NCBI GenBank assembly: GCA_905480075.1
Contig: CAJQOX010000100.1
Span: 1-34,577, forward strand
Reading direction: 5' to 3'
DNA length: 34,577 bases
Source: an uncultured Aureispira sp.
GTDB lineage: Bacteria; Bacteroidota; Bacteroidia; Chitinophagales; Saprospiraceae
In this document: in pieces, positions 17,529 to 25,696 of the stretch
Position numbering within the stretch: the first letter of the stretch is position 1
Layout: the number at the start of each line of letters is the position of its first letter
Notes under the pieces: generated by a model
The model's database searches: none
Seen by the model: the letters and a program-made list of their open reading frames with translations, nothing else
What the model was told of the DNA's origin: nothing
Position numbers and translations under genes: made by a program

Positions 17529-20456
17529 TTACCTTACGGAGATTTCATCTGCAAAGATCCAGGTAGTTCCTCCTGCACCTAAATGCCATTCAGGACAGAC
17601 TCCATAGTTTTTTGCTATGATTTTGATGTAACGGATTTTCTTTTTCTTTTTTAATTGCAGCAAAAAATTTTTTCTTGAAGACAAATAGTCATTGTCAGGA
17701 ATATCACACTTTATTGTGCCAGCTAAAATAAATTTTTTGCCATCCTGAGAATAATAATATTCAACTTCCGGTGGGTAAAAAATCCAGGATCGGATATCCT
17801 GAAGAAAACCCGCTTCCATTTCTGATATTTCCACTGAGCGCCCCAAATCTATTTCTACATTCATATCTTCCCTGTACCCTTGCCAGGAACCTGTTCTGTA
17901 ATTTGGTCCGCCACGCAATTGATCAATCAGGGCCCTGTCCCCGCCGGCTGAATATTGATTGGCATAGGTTGAATTTATGGTAATTTTTCTGCTGTCGTCT
18001 ATTTTCAGGTATTCTTCGGAAATAACTTTACTGCGGGTTCCGTCAGGATGAATGGTAATGGCCTTGAATGTTGTGCTTGAATCAATAAATAAGGCCTCTG
18101 AATATCTAAGACTGTTGCTGTCGGGCATGCTCTTATCTGTACTGTAAAAGATAGTACAATCCATACAGGCAGTGCCCATTTCAACTTTCATGCTGTCTAC
18201 AAATGTTTTTCCACTTGTAGAAATAAAAGGGGATGTAACAATTAAAAATTCATTAATTTGAGATGGTGGAATTGACTGATTGGCAATTCCCCATTTTTTG
18301 TTTGGCCTGTTACCCATTTCAAAAATTATCTCTCCTCCTTTCATAATATCATGGTGTTGCAGATAGGTTTTGTTATAACTAAGGCCATTCAGCTTCACGG
18401 ATTGTATATATTTATTACTCTTACTAAGCTGATGAGCTTTAATGACAAATTTTTTCCCGTTTTCCAGATTAAGGGAGGTTTTGTTGAAAGTCGGGGTACC
18501 CAGCGTATAATAATCAGAACCCGGAGTCACCGGATAGAATCCCATAGCACTTAAATTATACCAAGAAGACATTTGTCCGCAATCTTCATTGCCCGATAAG
18601 CCATCAGGAGCATTCTGATACATTTCTTTCATAATTTGATGCACCCTTTGCTGTGTTTTCCAGGGCTTGTGGATGTAATTATACAGATAGGCAACATGAT
18701 GACTTGGTTCATTGCCATGTGCATATTGACCGATCAAACCGGTAATATCCACCTGATGTCTTCCTTCGAGATCACTTTCCGCTTCAAACATATTATCGAG
18801 CATTTTCTCGAAATTATCAGGACCTCCCATCAATTTTACCAGACCTGCAATATCCTGAGGAGCAAAGAAGGTATATTGCCAGCCATTAGCCTCTGTATAA
18901 TTAAAGTTGACTTCACTTGGGTCGAAAGGGGAGAACCATCCCCCGTGAATTCTCCCTCTCAGGAAATTGGTAGAAGGATCGTAAAGGTTTTTGAAAGCCT
19001 GTGCTCTTGTGATATAAGTCTGATAGATACTGTCCTTTCCCAATGATTTTGCCATCTGAGCAATACACCAGTCATCATAGGCATATTCCAGTGTTTTTGA
19101 AACGGATTCCGCTTCTTCATCACAGGCAATAAAGTTATTCTTTTTAAAAAATTCAAGGCCAAGATGTAGCTGATTGCCACTATGTTGCATGGCTTCAAGA
19201 GCTAGGTCGGTATCAAAGTCCTTTATGCCTTTTGCATAGGCATCAGCTATTGCCGAAACAGAATGATAACCAATCATACATCCTGTATAGTTGCCGGCGA
19301 GCTCCCAAACAGGCAATTGACCCCCTTGCTGATATTGTGCCAGAAAGGTTTTTATAAAGTCGAGGCTTCTTTTACGCTGCAGGATAGTGTAAAGTGGATG
19401 CGTCCCTCTGAATGTATCCCAAAGGGAAAAAATTGTGTAATAGTCAAAGTCTTTGGCAGAATGTACTTTAGCATCTGTGCCCCTGTACTGACCATCAATA
19501 TCCATAAAGGTATTCGGAACAATAAAAGAGTGGTAAAGCGCGGTATAAAATATAGTTTTCTGATCCTCACTTCCCCCTTCAATTTCGACTTTTTTAAGTT
19601 CCTTTTCCCAGATGTTTTTGGCGTCGGTTTTAATTTTTTCAAAATCCCATTCAGGAATTTCCTTTTCAAGGTTTTTGCGGGCACCTTCGGCAGAAACAGC
19701 CGACATGCCCACCTTGACCAATAATTCCTCATTTTCAGAATCAAAATGAAGCTGTGCATTGACATTTCCAAAGCCTTCAGACCGGAGGATATTTTTTTTA
19801 ATAAAAGGCCTGGAAAATTGAAGATAAAAATAGAAATGTTGATCTGTTGCCCATGCATCCGACCTCCTGACCCCTTTTATTGTTCTGTCGTCAACAATTT
19901 CAAAATCTGCCTCCAGCAATTTATCCCTGTGCTGAAGGTCTAGCATTACAGTTTGAATACTGTCTTTAGGAAAAGTATACTGATGCATTCCACATCTAGT
20001 TGTTGTACTTAGTGCCACCTTGATATTGTCATCTTTCAATACTACTTCATAATATCCGGCAGTGGCCTTTTCTGTGTTTTTGTCAAATTCAGAATGATAG
20101 GCAGTATATTCCAGCGTAGGATCTTTTTTGTCGGAGTGTGGCATCAATAGCAAATCGCCATAATCAGAAACTCCAGTACCACTTAGATGCGTGTGGCTGA
20201 AGCCATAAACAATAGAATCGCTGTAATGATAGCCCGAACAACCGTCCCATCCCGTCAGTCTTGTATCAGGGCTTAATTGCATCATTCCGAAAGGAAGCGT
20301 TGCCCCGGGATAGGTATGTCCGTGGCCACCGGTACCAATAAAAGTGTTAACATACTGTGTCAGTCCGGCTTGTAGTTCTGATTTCTCCTGATCGGAAGCG
20401 AAACAACTTGACATTAATAACAATATAAGGAGTAATTGTCTGTACATCAGATACAT
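17529..20456 (-). CDS. GH92 family alpha-mannosidase with CHB_HEX-like and F5/8C-like C-terminal domains
   Basis: 975 residues. The start MYLMYRQLLLILLLMSSC is a signal peptide, perhaps a lipoprotein signal (C18, although M is at -3). The GH92 body begins with QYVNTFIGTGGHGHTYPGATLPFGMMQLSPDT (about 34-65) and GFSHTHLSGTG (about 85-95), and carries the catalytic-region signature GNEDCGQMSSWY (622-633). GH92 enzymes are calcium-dependent exo-alpha-mannosidases that trim N-glycans and mannans. After about residue 735 comes a CHB_HEX-like Ig module (FYSTDKSMPDS...), then from about 825 a discoidin/F5/8C-like domain (GSWQGYREDMNVEIDLG... WIFADEISVR), likely for carbohydrate or surface binding. 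It ends the minus-strand run behind the ROK kinase gene, with a 61-base gap. Confidence 0.92.
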   Translation of the reverse strand: MYLMYRQLLLILLLMSSCFASDQEKSELQAGLTQYVNTFIGTGGHGHTYPGATLPFGMMQLSPDTRLTGWDGCSGYHYSDSIVYGFSHTHLSGTGVSDYGDLLLMPHSDKKDPTLEYTAYHSEFDKNTEKATAGYYEVVLKDDNIKVALSTTTRCGMHQYTFPKDSIQTVMLDLQHRDKLLEADFEIVDDRTIKGVRRSDAWATDQHFYFYLQFSRPFIKKNILRSEGFGNVNAQLHFDSENEELLVKVGMSAVSAEGARKNLEKEIPEWDFEKIKTDAKNIWEKELKKVEIEGGSEDQKTIFYTALYHSFIVPNTFMDIDGQYRGTDAKVHSAKDFDYYTIFSLWDTFRGTHPLYTILQRKRSLDFIKTFLAQYQQGGQLPVWELAGNYTGCMIGYHSVSAIADAYAKGIKDFDTDLALEAMQHSGNQLHLGLEFFKKNNFIACDEEAESVSKTLEYAYDDWCIAQMAKSLGKDSIYQTYITRAQAFKNLYDPSTNFLRGRIHGGWFSPFDPSEVNFNYTEANGWQYTFFAPQDIAGLVKLMGGPDNFEKMLDNMFEAESDLEGRHQVDITGLIGQYAHGNEPSHHVAYLYNYIHKPWKTQQRVHQIMKEMYQNAPDGLSGNEDCGQMSSWYNLSAMGFYPVTPGSDYYTLGTPTFNKTSLNLENGKKFVIKAHQLSKSNKYIQSVKLNGLSYNKTYLQHHDIMKGGEIIFEMGNRPNKKWGIANQSIPPSQINEFLIVTSPFISTSGKTFVDSMKVEMGTACMDCTIFYSTDKSMPDSNSLRYSEALFIDSSTTFKAITIHPDGTRSKVISEEYLKIDDSRKITINSTYANQYSAGGDRALIDQLRGGPNYRTGSWQGYREDMNVEIDLGRSVEISEMEAGFLQDIRSWIFYPPEVEYYYSQDGKKFILAGTIKCDIPDNDYLSSRKNFLLQLKKKKKIRYIKIIAKNYGVCPEWHLGAGGTTWIFADEISVR

Positions 20457-20517
20457 TTTTCAGAATCGCTGATTTGTAAAATCGAAATTCATTAGAGAAT
20501 TAAAAAGGGTTTCTGTT

Positions 20518-21492
20518 CTATATTGATTCCTTCTCAATGAAGGAGTTGTTTTCTACATGTTTCCAAACCAAAGCAGCAGCGCCTAAAATAGCGGCATGAG
20601 CTTCAGGAACAGTTGAGAGTAAAATATTTACCTTGTCCTTGTATAAGTTAAGTAAATATTTTTCCATATACTTTTTAGCAGGTTTTAAAATCAAATCTCC
20701 GGAATTGGCCAAGCCACCAAATAATATGATTGCCTCCGGGCTGCTGACAGCCACAGTGTTAGATAAACTGAATCCGAGCTTTTTTCCTGTGTAATCAAAA
20801 ATCTGTAGTGCCAGTTCATCTCCTTTTTCAGCACATTCTGCAATTCCTTTCGAACAAATTTTGGTAAGTTCTCTGAGTATAGAGCGGGTTTTATCTTCTT
20901 GCAGCATTAAATTAGCAGTTCGGACTATACCGGAAGCTGAGACATAGGTTTCCAGGCATCCCTTTCTGCCACAGGTACAATCTCTTCCATCTTCTTCAAT
21001 AATAGTATGTCCTAATTCACCAGCAAAAGCATCATGCCCGTAAATCAATTCGCCGTTTGAGACAAAACCACTACCCAGGCCTGTGCCCAGAGTAATAATG
21101 ATGAAGTTTTTCATGCCTTTTGCAGAACCGAAAAGCATTTCACCGATTGCAGCAGCATTCGCATCATTTGTCAACAGAACAGGAAGATCAAAAAAATGTA
21201 AAAACATGCTTTTCAGGTCAGTGATACCTTTCCAGGGTAGATTAGGAGGATGTTCTACAGTCCCTTTGAAAAAATTGCCGTTTGGGGCACCAATTCCGAT
21301 ACCACAAAGCTCAAAATCTGAATGATTTTGAATGACTTCATTTATTTGAGCAGATACTACTCTTACGAATTCCTCAGGGGATTTAAATTCAGCAGTTTTT
21401 ATTTTACCCTTTATAATGACCTTTCCAATGTGGTTAACAAATCCCCATACCGTATTCGTTCCACCAATATCTATTCCTACAGCTACTTTCAT
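20518..21492 (-). CDS. ROK family sugar kinase
   Basis: 324 residues, normal size. The phosphate loop is GIDIGGTNT (6-14). The sugar site shows GAPNGNF (69-75), NDANAAAIGE (109-118, with D110 as likely catalytic base) and AGELGHTIIEEDG (157-169). The zinc motif is H162 with C172, C174 and C179 (CTCGRKGCLE). ROK kinases phosphorylate glucose, fructose, mannose, N-acetylmannosamine or similar sugars with ATP; substrate is not decided by these motifs. Its place before a GH92 mannosidase suggests mannose released by that enzyme (inference). It lies four bases behind the YciI-domain gene and 61 bases before the GH92 gene, so the three are probably on one transcript. Confidence 0.93.
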   Translation of the reverse strand: MKVAVGIDIGGTNTVWGFVNHIGKVIIKGKIKTAEFKSPEEFVRVVSAQINEVIQNHSDFELCGIGIGAPNGNFFKGTVEHPPNLPWKGITDLKSMFLHFFDLPVLLTNDANAAAIGEMLFGSAKGMKNFIIITLGTGLGSGFVSNGELIYGHDAFAGELGHTIIEEDGRDCTCGRKGCLETYVSASGIVRTANLMLQEDKTRSILRELTKICSKGIAECAEKGDELALQIFDYTGKKLGFSLSNTVAVSSPEAIILFGGLANSGDLILKPAKKYMEKYLLNLYKDKVNILLSTVPEAHAAILGAAALVWKHVENNSFIEKESI

Positions 21493-21496
21493 TTAT

Positions 21497-22009
21497 CTAA
21501 AATGATTTTTTTTTGATTTTGTTGTGAATATTGTTTACCTCTTTCAACCCTGCTGAACAGTACCACGGATGTAGTTCAAGTTCAAGACTCCCTGCCTGAA
21601 CCGCAGGGTCCGTTTTGCAAAGTGCTTCAGCCTCTTCTATCGTTTCCACATCAAAAATATAAATACCCCTGTAAGGACCCTCGTCCATAAAAGGACCTGC
21701 AACTACTAAAACCCCTTCTTCTGCCATACGATTAATATTCTTCATATGTCCCTGCATTAACTTTTTAGCCTCTTCCTGGTTTTCAGGTTTTTGAGTACCG
21801 GTTTTAAGAAAGGCAAGAACGTATTTTCTCATTCCGTAATCATCTGCTCCCAAACGTTTTGAAAGGAGACTATCAAAGTCAGTTTCCTTTTCTTCCATTT
21901 TGTCTTCACCCGCAACTTCCTGCGTAGCCCCCTTAGTTTCTTTTCCCGGTGAATGGCACCCCAGGTTGACAGTCATTAATATAAATAGTAAAAAAATAAA
22001 TTTACCCAT
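21497..22009 (-). CDS. YciI-domain protein with an export signal
   Basis: 170 residues. The first 18 residues are hydrophobic and end NLGCHSP, a possible but imperfect lipobox (N at -3). A charged linker (about 22-45) follows. From about residue 60 lies a YciI-like domain: RKYVLAFLKTG, LMQGHMKNINRMAEEGVLVVAGPF (H87 likely at the active site), GIYIFDVETIEEAEAL and DPAVQAGSLELELHPWY. YciI proteins have a ferredoxin-like fold and are mostly cytosolic; an exported form is less usual. The reaction is unknown. It sits 12 bases behind the methyltransferase-kinase fusion gene and four bases before the ROK gene, so it is in the middle of the putative operon. Confidence 0.85.
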   Translation of the reverse strand: MGKFIFLLFILMTVNLGCHSPGKETKGATQEVAGEDKMEEKETDFDSLLSKRLGADDYGMRKYVLAFLKTGTQKPENQEEAKKLMQGHMKNINRMAEEGVLVVAGPFMDEGPYRGIYIFDVETIEEAEALCKTDPAVQAGSLELELHPWYCSAGLKEVNNIHNKIKKKSF

Positions 22010-22021
22010 ATTGTTTAATTT

Positions 22022-24703
22022 TTATTTAATTACCGGCAAAGTTATTTCAAATTGTACTTTATAAGGGTCTCTTCTGTCAACTTTTTTGTTGTAATGAATA
22101 TTTCCATTGTGATTCTCAATTATCTGATGTATAAGATAACCACCAATTCCTGAATGTCCGGTTTCTCCGGCATAGTTACCATACCCTATGAAATCTTCAA
22201 ATGAAAAATCAACAGGAAAAGCTTTACCATCATTTTTATATTGAATAATAACCTCTTGCTGATCAGCAGAAAGACCAATTCTGAATTGAATAGTATATTT
22301 TTTATTTTTATTCACAAAACCATGTCTTTTCGCATTTTCGATTAAATTGGTAAAAACTGTAGAAAGTTGCGTATTGTCTATTTTTGTATAGATAGGGATT
22401 TCTATTTCCTTCTCATCTTCCTCTACTTCCAGAAGAATAGAAAAAGTGGGTTCGTTCAAATATAGTTGCTGAATGCCTTTCAGAAAATCCTTTACTTTTA
22501 CGAGTTTAAGATTAAGTTTGCTGCGGTCTGCTTTTATGATATCCCCTGTTGAATCAATACTGTTGATAGAGTGTATAAGGATAGATTCTATACGGTCTAG
22601 AATGGTATGTAAATTATCTATATTACTTATGTCTTCTCCTTCGAAAACAGGAAAAACAGGTTCCTTGAAGTTAACAGGGCTTTGTTCACTATGTTTGTCT
22701 TTCAGGTAATCCTTCAGGTTTTTAAATTCTGTCAATACAGCAGGCAATTTATTACCGAGTTCATGTTGCAAAGAAGAAATAATTTTATATTGTTCACTCT
22801 GTGCCTTTTGTTTGCCAAGGTTTAAATCCTGGCGCAACTTTTCAACCTTTTGTTCTTCTTCTCTGAGTAATAAAATTTTTGATTCTTTTATTGTAGATGA
22901 TTGTTCTTCAAAAGAAGGCAGATTAATCTGTAGTGCCTCAAACTCCAATTCACTGATGGCTTTCGATTGATAATCACTTTTGTACATGTTGAGTTGTTGA
23001 ACAAAAAGGCTATCATGCAATTTGAGCAATAAGTATTCAATAAGAATTTTTGTTTCATCAATCCTGAAAGTCATGATGTTTTCATTGACAAGAACAGGTG
23101 TCTCGTTGAATATAAAATATCCTGCACGTAATTTTTTTCCTGTCCGTTTAATCAACAAAACACTTTCATTGATCAATTGTCCTGCTATCTGTTTTGCATT
23201 ATCAGTAGTCTGACATTTTTCAATATCTAAAAGATAATCACTTATAGAGCTTCCAAGGTCCTGCGGTCTGATATAGGGGATGTTTTGATGAGGATTGTTA
23301 TCGAACCAAAGCGTTGGCTTCTCTGTTTTAAAAATGTCTTTTAACTGAATGAGTCCGCCATGTTCTTCAAGATATCTTAACTGAGAAATAAAGGGGGAAG
23401 CATATCTTTTTGCATCAAGATTATACTCGTTCAGAATAATGTGATGTAAAGAAACATTGGCAATACAATCTTTTAGTTCAGGGGTGCAATCCATATTTAG
23501 ATTATGAAAAGCATCAGAAATATTGTCTATGTGTTTCTGTGTTAGTTCTCTGTTTAATTTTGATTGTGATTTTACCTTCAGGTTTGCACCGTTGATAAAA
23601 ATAATATGCTCTCTCCTTGCAATTGCTTTTTTCTTTTTTATTACCAAAATACAAACAGGAATACCTGTAGCATAAAGCAATCCGTAAGGAAGTGTTATTA
23701 CCGCTTCAATTAAATCTCTTCTGATTAGGAATTCTCTCAGTTTTCTATCCTCTTTATCATTTACCAGCGATTGTATCGGCAAAAGAATAATCATCTGACC
23801 TTCTTGATTCAATTTGTTAAGCATTTGTTGAATAAACAAATTATTGGAGCTTACGAGCGGATTGTTCAGGTCTAAAGGTATTGAGATATAACGCTGATCT
23901 TTTATATGTTTTGTAGCTAGGTGTTGACCGAAAGGGAAGTGAGAAACTGCTATGTCAACTTTCAGGGGATTAGATTCTTTTTCTGTAAGACTATTTCCAT
24001 GGCAAACCTTTGCATGATAGGCACCGTTAACCAGAAGGTTCATTTTACATAGTGCCCAGTTGTTAATGTTCTGTTCATTAGCAATTATATCAATATTCGG
24101 AAGCTTGTTGATAAAGGCAATAAGAGAAGAACCCTGACCTGCAGCAGGGTCATAGATCAATTCTCCGCCTTTTGGTTTTGTGAGAGAAGATAGTAGTTGA
24201 TTAATCATCTTCGGACTAGTGCGTCGTCTTCCTTCGGTTCCGCCCCCGGAGGCTGTCCTGTACAAGCTTTCATTAAAAAATGTTCCGAACTCTGAAATGG
24301 AAATTGCTTTAGTTGAAAAGTCAAGTTTCTCAAGCATCAAGACTATCTGTAATAGTAACTGAGGATTTTTTTCCTTAGTCAAAGCAGAAACAAAAGGTGA
24401 AAATATGTTTTGTATAAAATCGTTTCGTTCAGAAAATCTGACAAGGGTTTCTGCCAATTGAATTGTTGCCTTTTCAGGTTTGTCTACAACGGCTTTTGTG
24501 AATTTGTCTGACCAGCTATAGTCCTCTTCTGTAGTTTCAAGAAAATTTATCTGCTTTTCTTCATTTAAAGCCAGAATACGTTTGTAAAAAACCAAAGAGA
24601 ATAATACATTACTTGCATTTGATGCATCCCAAACACCACGAAGGGCATCTAAAGTAGAAAAAAAAACGGTTTCTAATTGCAGTGCTTGTTCTTTGGTCTC
24701 CAT
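22022..24703 (-). CDS. HsdM-like methyltransferase domain + HsdS-like recognition domain + histidine-kinase-like module (fusion)
   Basis: 893 residues, no membrane segment. Part one (about 1-440) is HsdM-like: an N-terminal LRGVWDASNASNVLFSLVFYKR (21-42), TSPKMINQLL, SAM motif I DPAAGQG (185-191), NEQNINNWALCKMNLLVNG, and the later LIEAVITLPYGLLYATGIPVCILV. Motif IV, normally NPPF, reads SHFPFG (254-259), so methylation may be lost. Part two (about 445-610) resembles half of an HsdS subunit: VQLKDIFK-like start, IPYIRPQDLG, then a LPSFEEQ end. Part three (about 620-893) is a coiled coil, an H-box QHELGNKLP (H647), an N-box NLIENAKRHGF (786-796), NDGKAFP and GHSGIGGYLI, as in GHKL ATPases and histidine kinases. 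It heads a run with yciI, ROK and GH92 genes. No hsdR or response regulator is near. Confidence 0.88.
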   Translation of the reverse strand: METKEQALQLETVFFSTLDALRGVWDASNASNVLFSLVFYKRILALNEEKQINFLETTEEDYSWSDKFTKAVVDKPEKATIQLAETLVRFSERNDFIQNIFSPFVSALTKEKNPQLLLQIVLMLEKLDFSTKAISISEFGTFFNESLYRTASGGGTEGRRRTSPKMINQLLSSLTKPKGGELIYDPAAGQGSSLIAFINKLPNIDIIANEQNINNWALCKMNLLVNGAYHAKVCHGNSLTEKESNPLKVDIAVSHFPFGQHLATKHIKDQRYISIPLDLNNPLVSSNNLFIQQMLNKLNQEGQMIILLPIQSLVNDKEDRKLREFLIRRDLIEAVITLPYGLLYATGIPVCILVIKKKKAIARREHIIFINGANLKVKSQSKLNRELTQKHIDNISDAFHNLNMDCTPELKDCIANVSLHHIILNEYNLDAKRYASPFISQLRYLEEHGGLIQLKDIFKTEKPTLWFDNNPHQNIPYIRPQDLGSSISDYLLDIEKCQTTDNAKQIAGQLINESVLLIKRTGKKLRAGYFIFNETPVLVNENIMTFRIDETKILIEYLLLKLHDSLFVQQLNMYKSDYQSKAISELEFEALQINLPSFEEQSSTIKESKILLLREEEQKVEKLRQDLNLGKQKAQSEQYKIISSLQHELGNKLPAVLTEFKNLKDYLKDKHSEQSPVNFKEPVFPVFEGEDISNIDNLHTILDRIESILIHSINSIDSTGDIIKADRSKLNLKLVKVKDFLKGIQQLYLNEPTFSILLEVEEDEKEIEIPIYTKIDNTQLSTVFTNLIENAKRHGFVNKNKKYTIQFRIGLSADQQEVIIQYKNDGKAFPVDFSFEDFIGYGNYAGETGHSGIGGYLIHQIIENHNGNIHYNKKVDRRDPYKVQFEITLPVIK

Positions 24704-24748
24704 TCAGATATTATGTGTGTTTTATTGAAACCCGCTAAATAATCAGGA

Positions 24749-24764
24749 ATTTAGGAACCTAAAT
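24749..24764. promoter_or_regulatory. Inverted repeat upstream of the methyltransferase-kinase gene
   Basis: ATTTAGG-AA-CCTAAAT, a perfect 7-2-7 inverted repeat, is 46-61 bases before the start codon of the fusion gene, in the 190-base divergent region. A second palindrome, GAATTATAATTC (24778-24789), follows. Both could be operators or binding sites. No protein is known to bind them. Confidence 0.35.
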
Positions 24765-24893
24765 ATAATAACATTTTGAATTATAATTCCAAAACGCTTT
24801 AAATTATTTATGCTTATTGGCTTTTGATTGTATCTTTGTTAAAATTCATCTTGTTTTTATTTTAACATTTTATACCTCATAATTAATTGGTTT

Positions 24894-25124
24894 ATGGACA
24901 AACACATTTCAAATGATCCGCTTCATGGGAAAACTTTGCTGATTATCCTGGAGTATCTTGTGGAGTTTTATGGTTGGGACCATCTGGGGTATAAAATTAA
25001 TATCCGCTGTTTTAATTTTGATCCAAGTATTAAATCCAGTCTGAAATTTCTGAGAAGGACTCCATGGGCAAGACAAAAAGTGGAAGATTTATATGTGGAT
25101 ACTATTTCTAAAACCAATGATTAA
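24894..25124 (+). CDS. VF530 family DNA-binding protein (DUF2132)
   Basis: 76 residues. Strings [60 protein letters not shown] are nearly the family consensus. VF530 proteins are small, widely spread and bind DNA in a structure of one member; their role is unclear. The gene starts 190 bases from the divergent methyltransferase-kinase gene. A TATCTTTG box at 24831-24838 could be the -7 element, 55 bases before the start codon; no TTG fits at -33. It is followed 29 bases later by ychJ-like gene in the same direction. Confidence 0.92.
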   Translation: MDKHISNDPLHGKTLLIILEYLVEFYGWDHLGYKINIRCFNFDPSIKSSLKFLRRTPWARQKVEDLYVDTISKTND

Positions 25125-25153
25125 TTATTATTATCCGATCTGATTTGATTATT

Positions 25154-25642
25154 ATGGAAAAATGTCCCTGCAATAGCAATTTACTTTATTCAGATTGTTG
25201 TTCTCCTATTCTGGAAGGAAAAATACAGGCACCTACTGCCGAAAAATTGATGCGTTCCCGTTACACGGCTCATGTAAAAAATAAGATTGATTATATAGTC
25301 AATACTTTTCATCCTGACACCCGAAAGAATACTAAAAGATCAACTATTGAACAATGGGCAAGCAAAACCTCCTGGCAGGGTCTTGAAATTATAAATGTTT
25401 CTGCAGGAGGGGAAAATGCAGAGATGGGCAGAGTGGAATTTAAAGCCCTCTATAAGATTGATAAGCGATTGAAATTTCATCATGAAGACTCTCTGTTTCA
25501 AAAAATTGAGGGCCTTTGGTATTATGTTGATGGCATTACACCCAAAACTCAGCCAAAACGAAGTTTCAAAACCGGAAGAAATGACCCTTGTCATTGTGGT
25601 AGTAATAAGAAATTTAAAAAATGTTGCGGCAAAAATTCTTAG
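25154..25642 (+). CDS. YchJ family protein with two cysteine-rich ends (SEC-C motif)
   Basis: 162 residues from the ATG at 25154; a TTG three codons earlier is also in frame but less likely. The N-terminus has CPCNSNLLYSDCC (3-15), the C-terminus CHCGSNKKFKKCCGK, two SEC-C-type metal-binding motifs; the centre has the NTF2-like core LMRSRYTAHV and the WYYVDG segment. YchJ/UPF0225 proteins are conserved and of unknown function; the SEC-C motif binds zinc, as in SecA. It lies 29 bases behind the VF530 gene and 54 bases before the coiled-coil membrane protein gene, so the three may be co-transcribed. Confidence 0.9.
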   Translation: MEKCPCNSNLLYSDCCSPILEGKIQAPTAEKLMRSRYTAHVKNKIDYIVNTFHPDTRKNTKRSTIEQWASKTSWQGLEIINVSAGGENAEMGRVEFKALYKIDKRLKFHHEDSLFQKIEGLWYYVDGITPKTQPKRSFKTGRNDPCHCGSNKKFKKCCGKNS

Positions 25643-25696
25643 TCCTCTCTTTTGTTCTTAACTTCATAATTCTTTTTTTATGCTAATTCTATTTCT

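Noticed and set aside
18636-19858. Several long frames opposite or within the GH92 gene
   Set aside because: They overlap the conserved GH92 body completely and show no domain; they are explained by its codon use.
22022-24703. Complete type I restriction-modification locus
   Set aside because: Only one gene with methyltransferase and half-recognition domains is present. No HsdR helicase-nuclease and no separate HsdS is within 10 kb on either side, and motif IV is degenerate.
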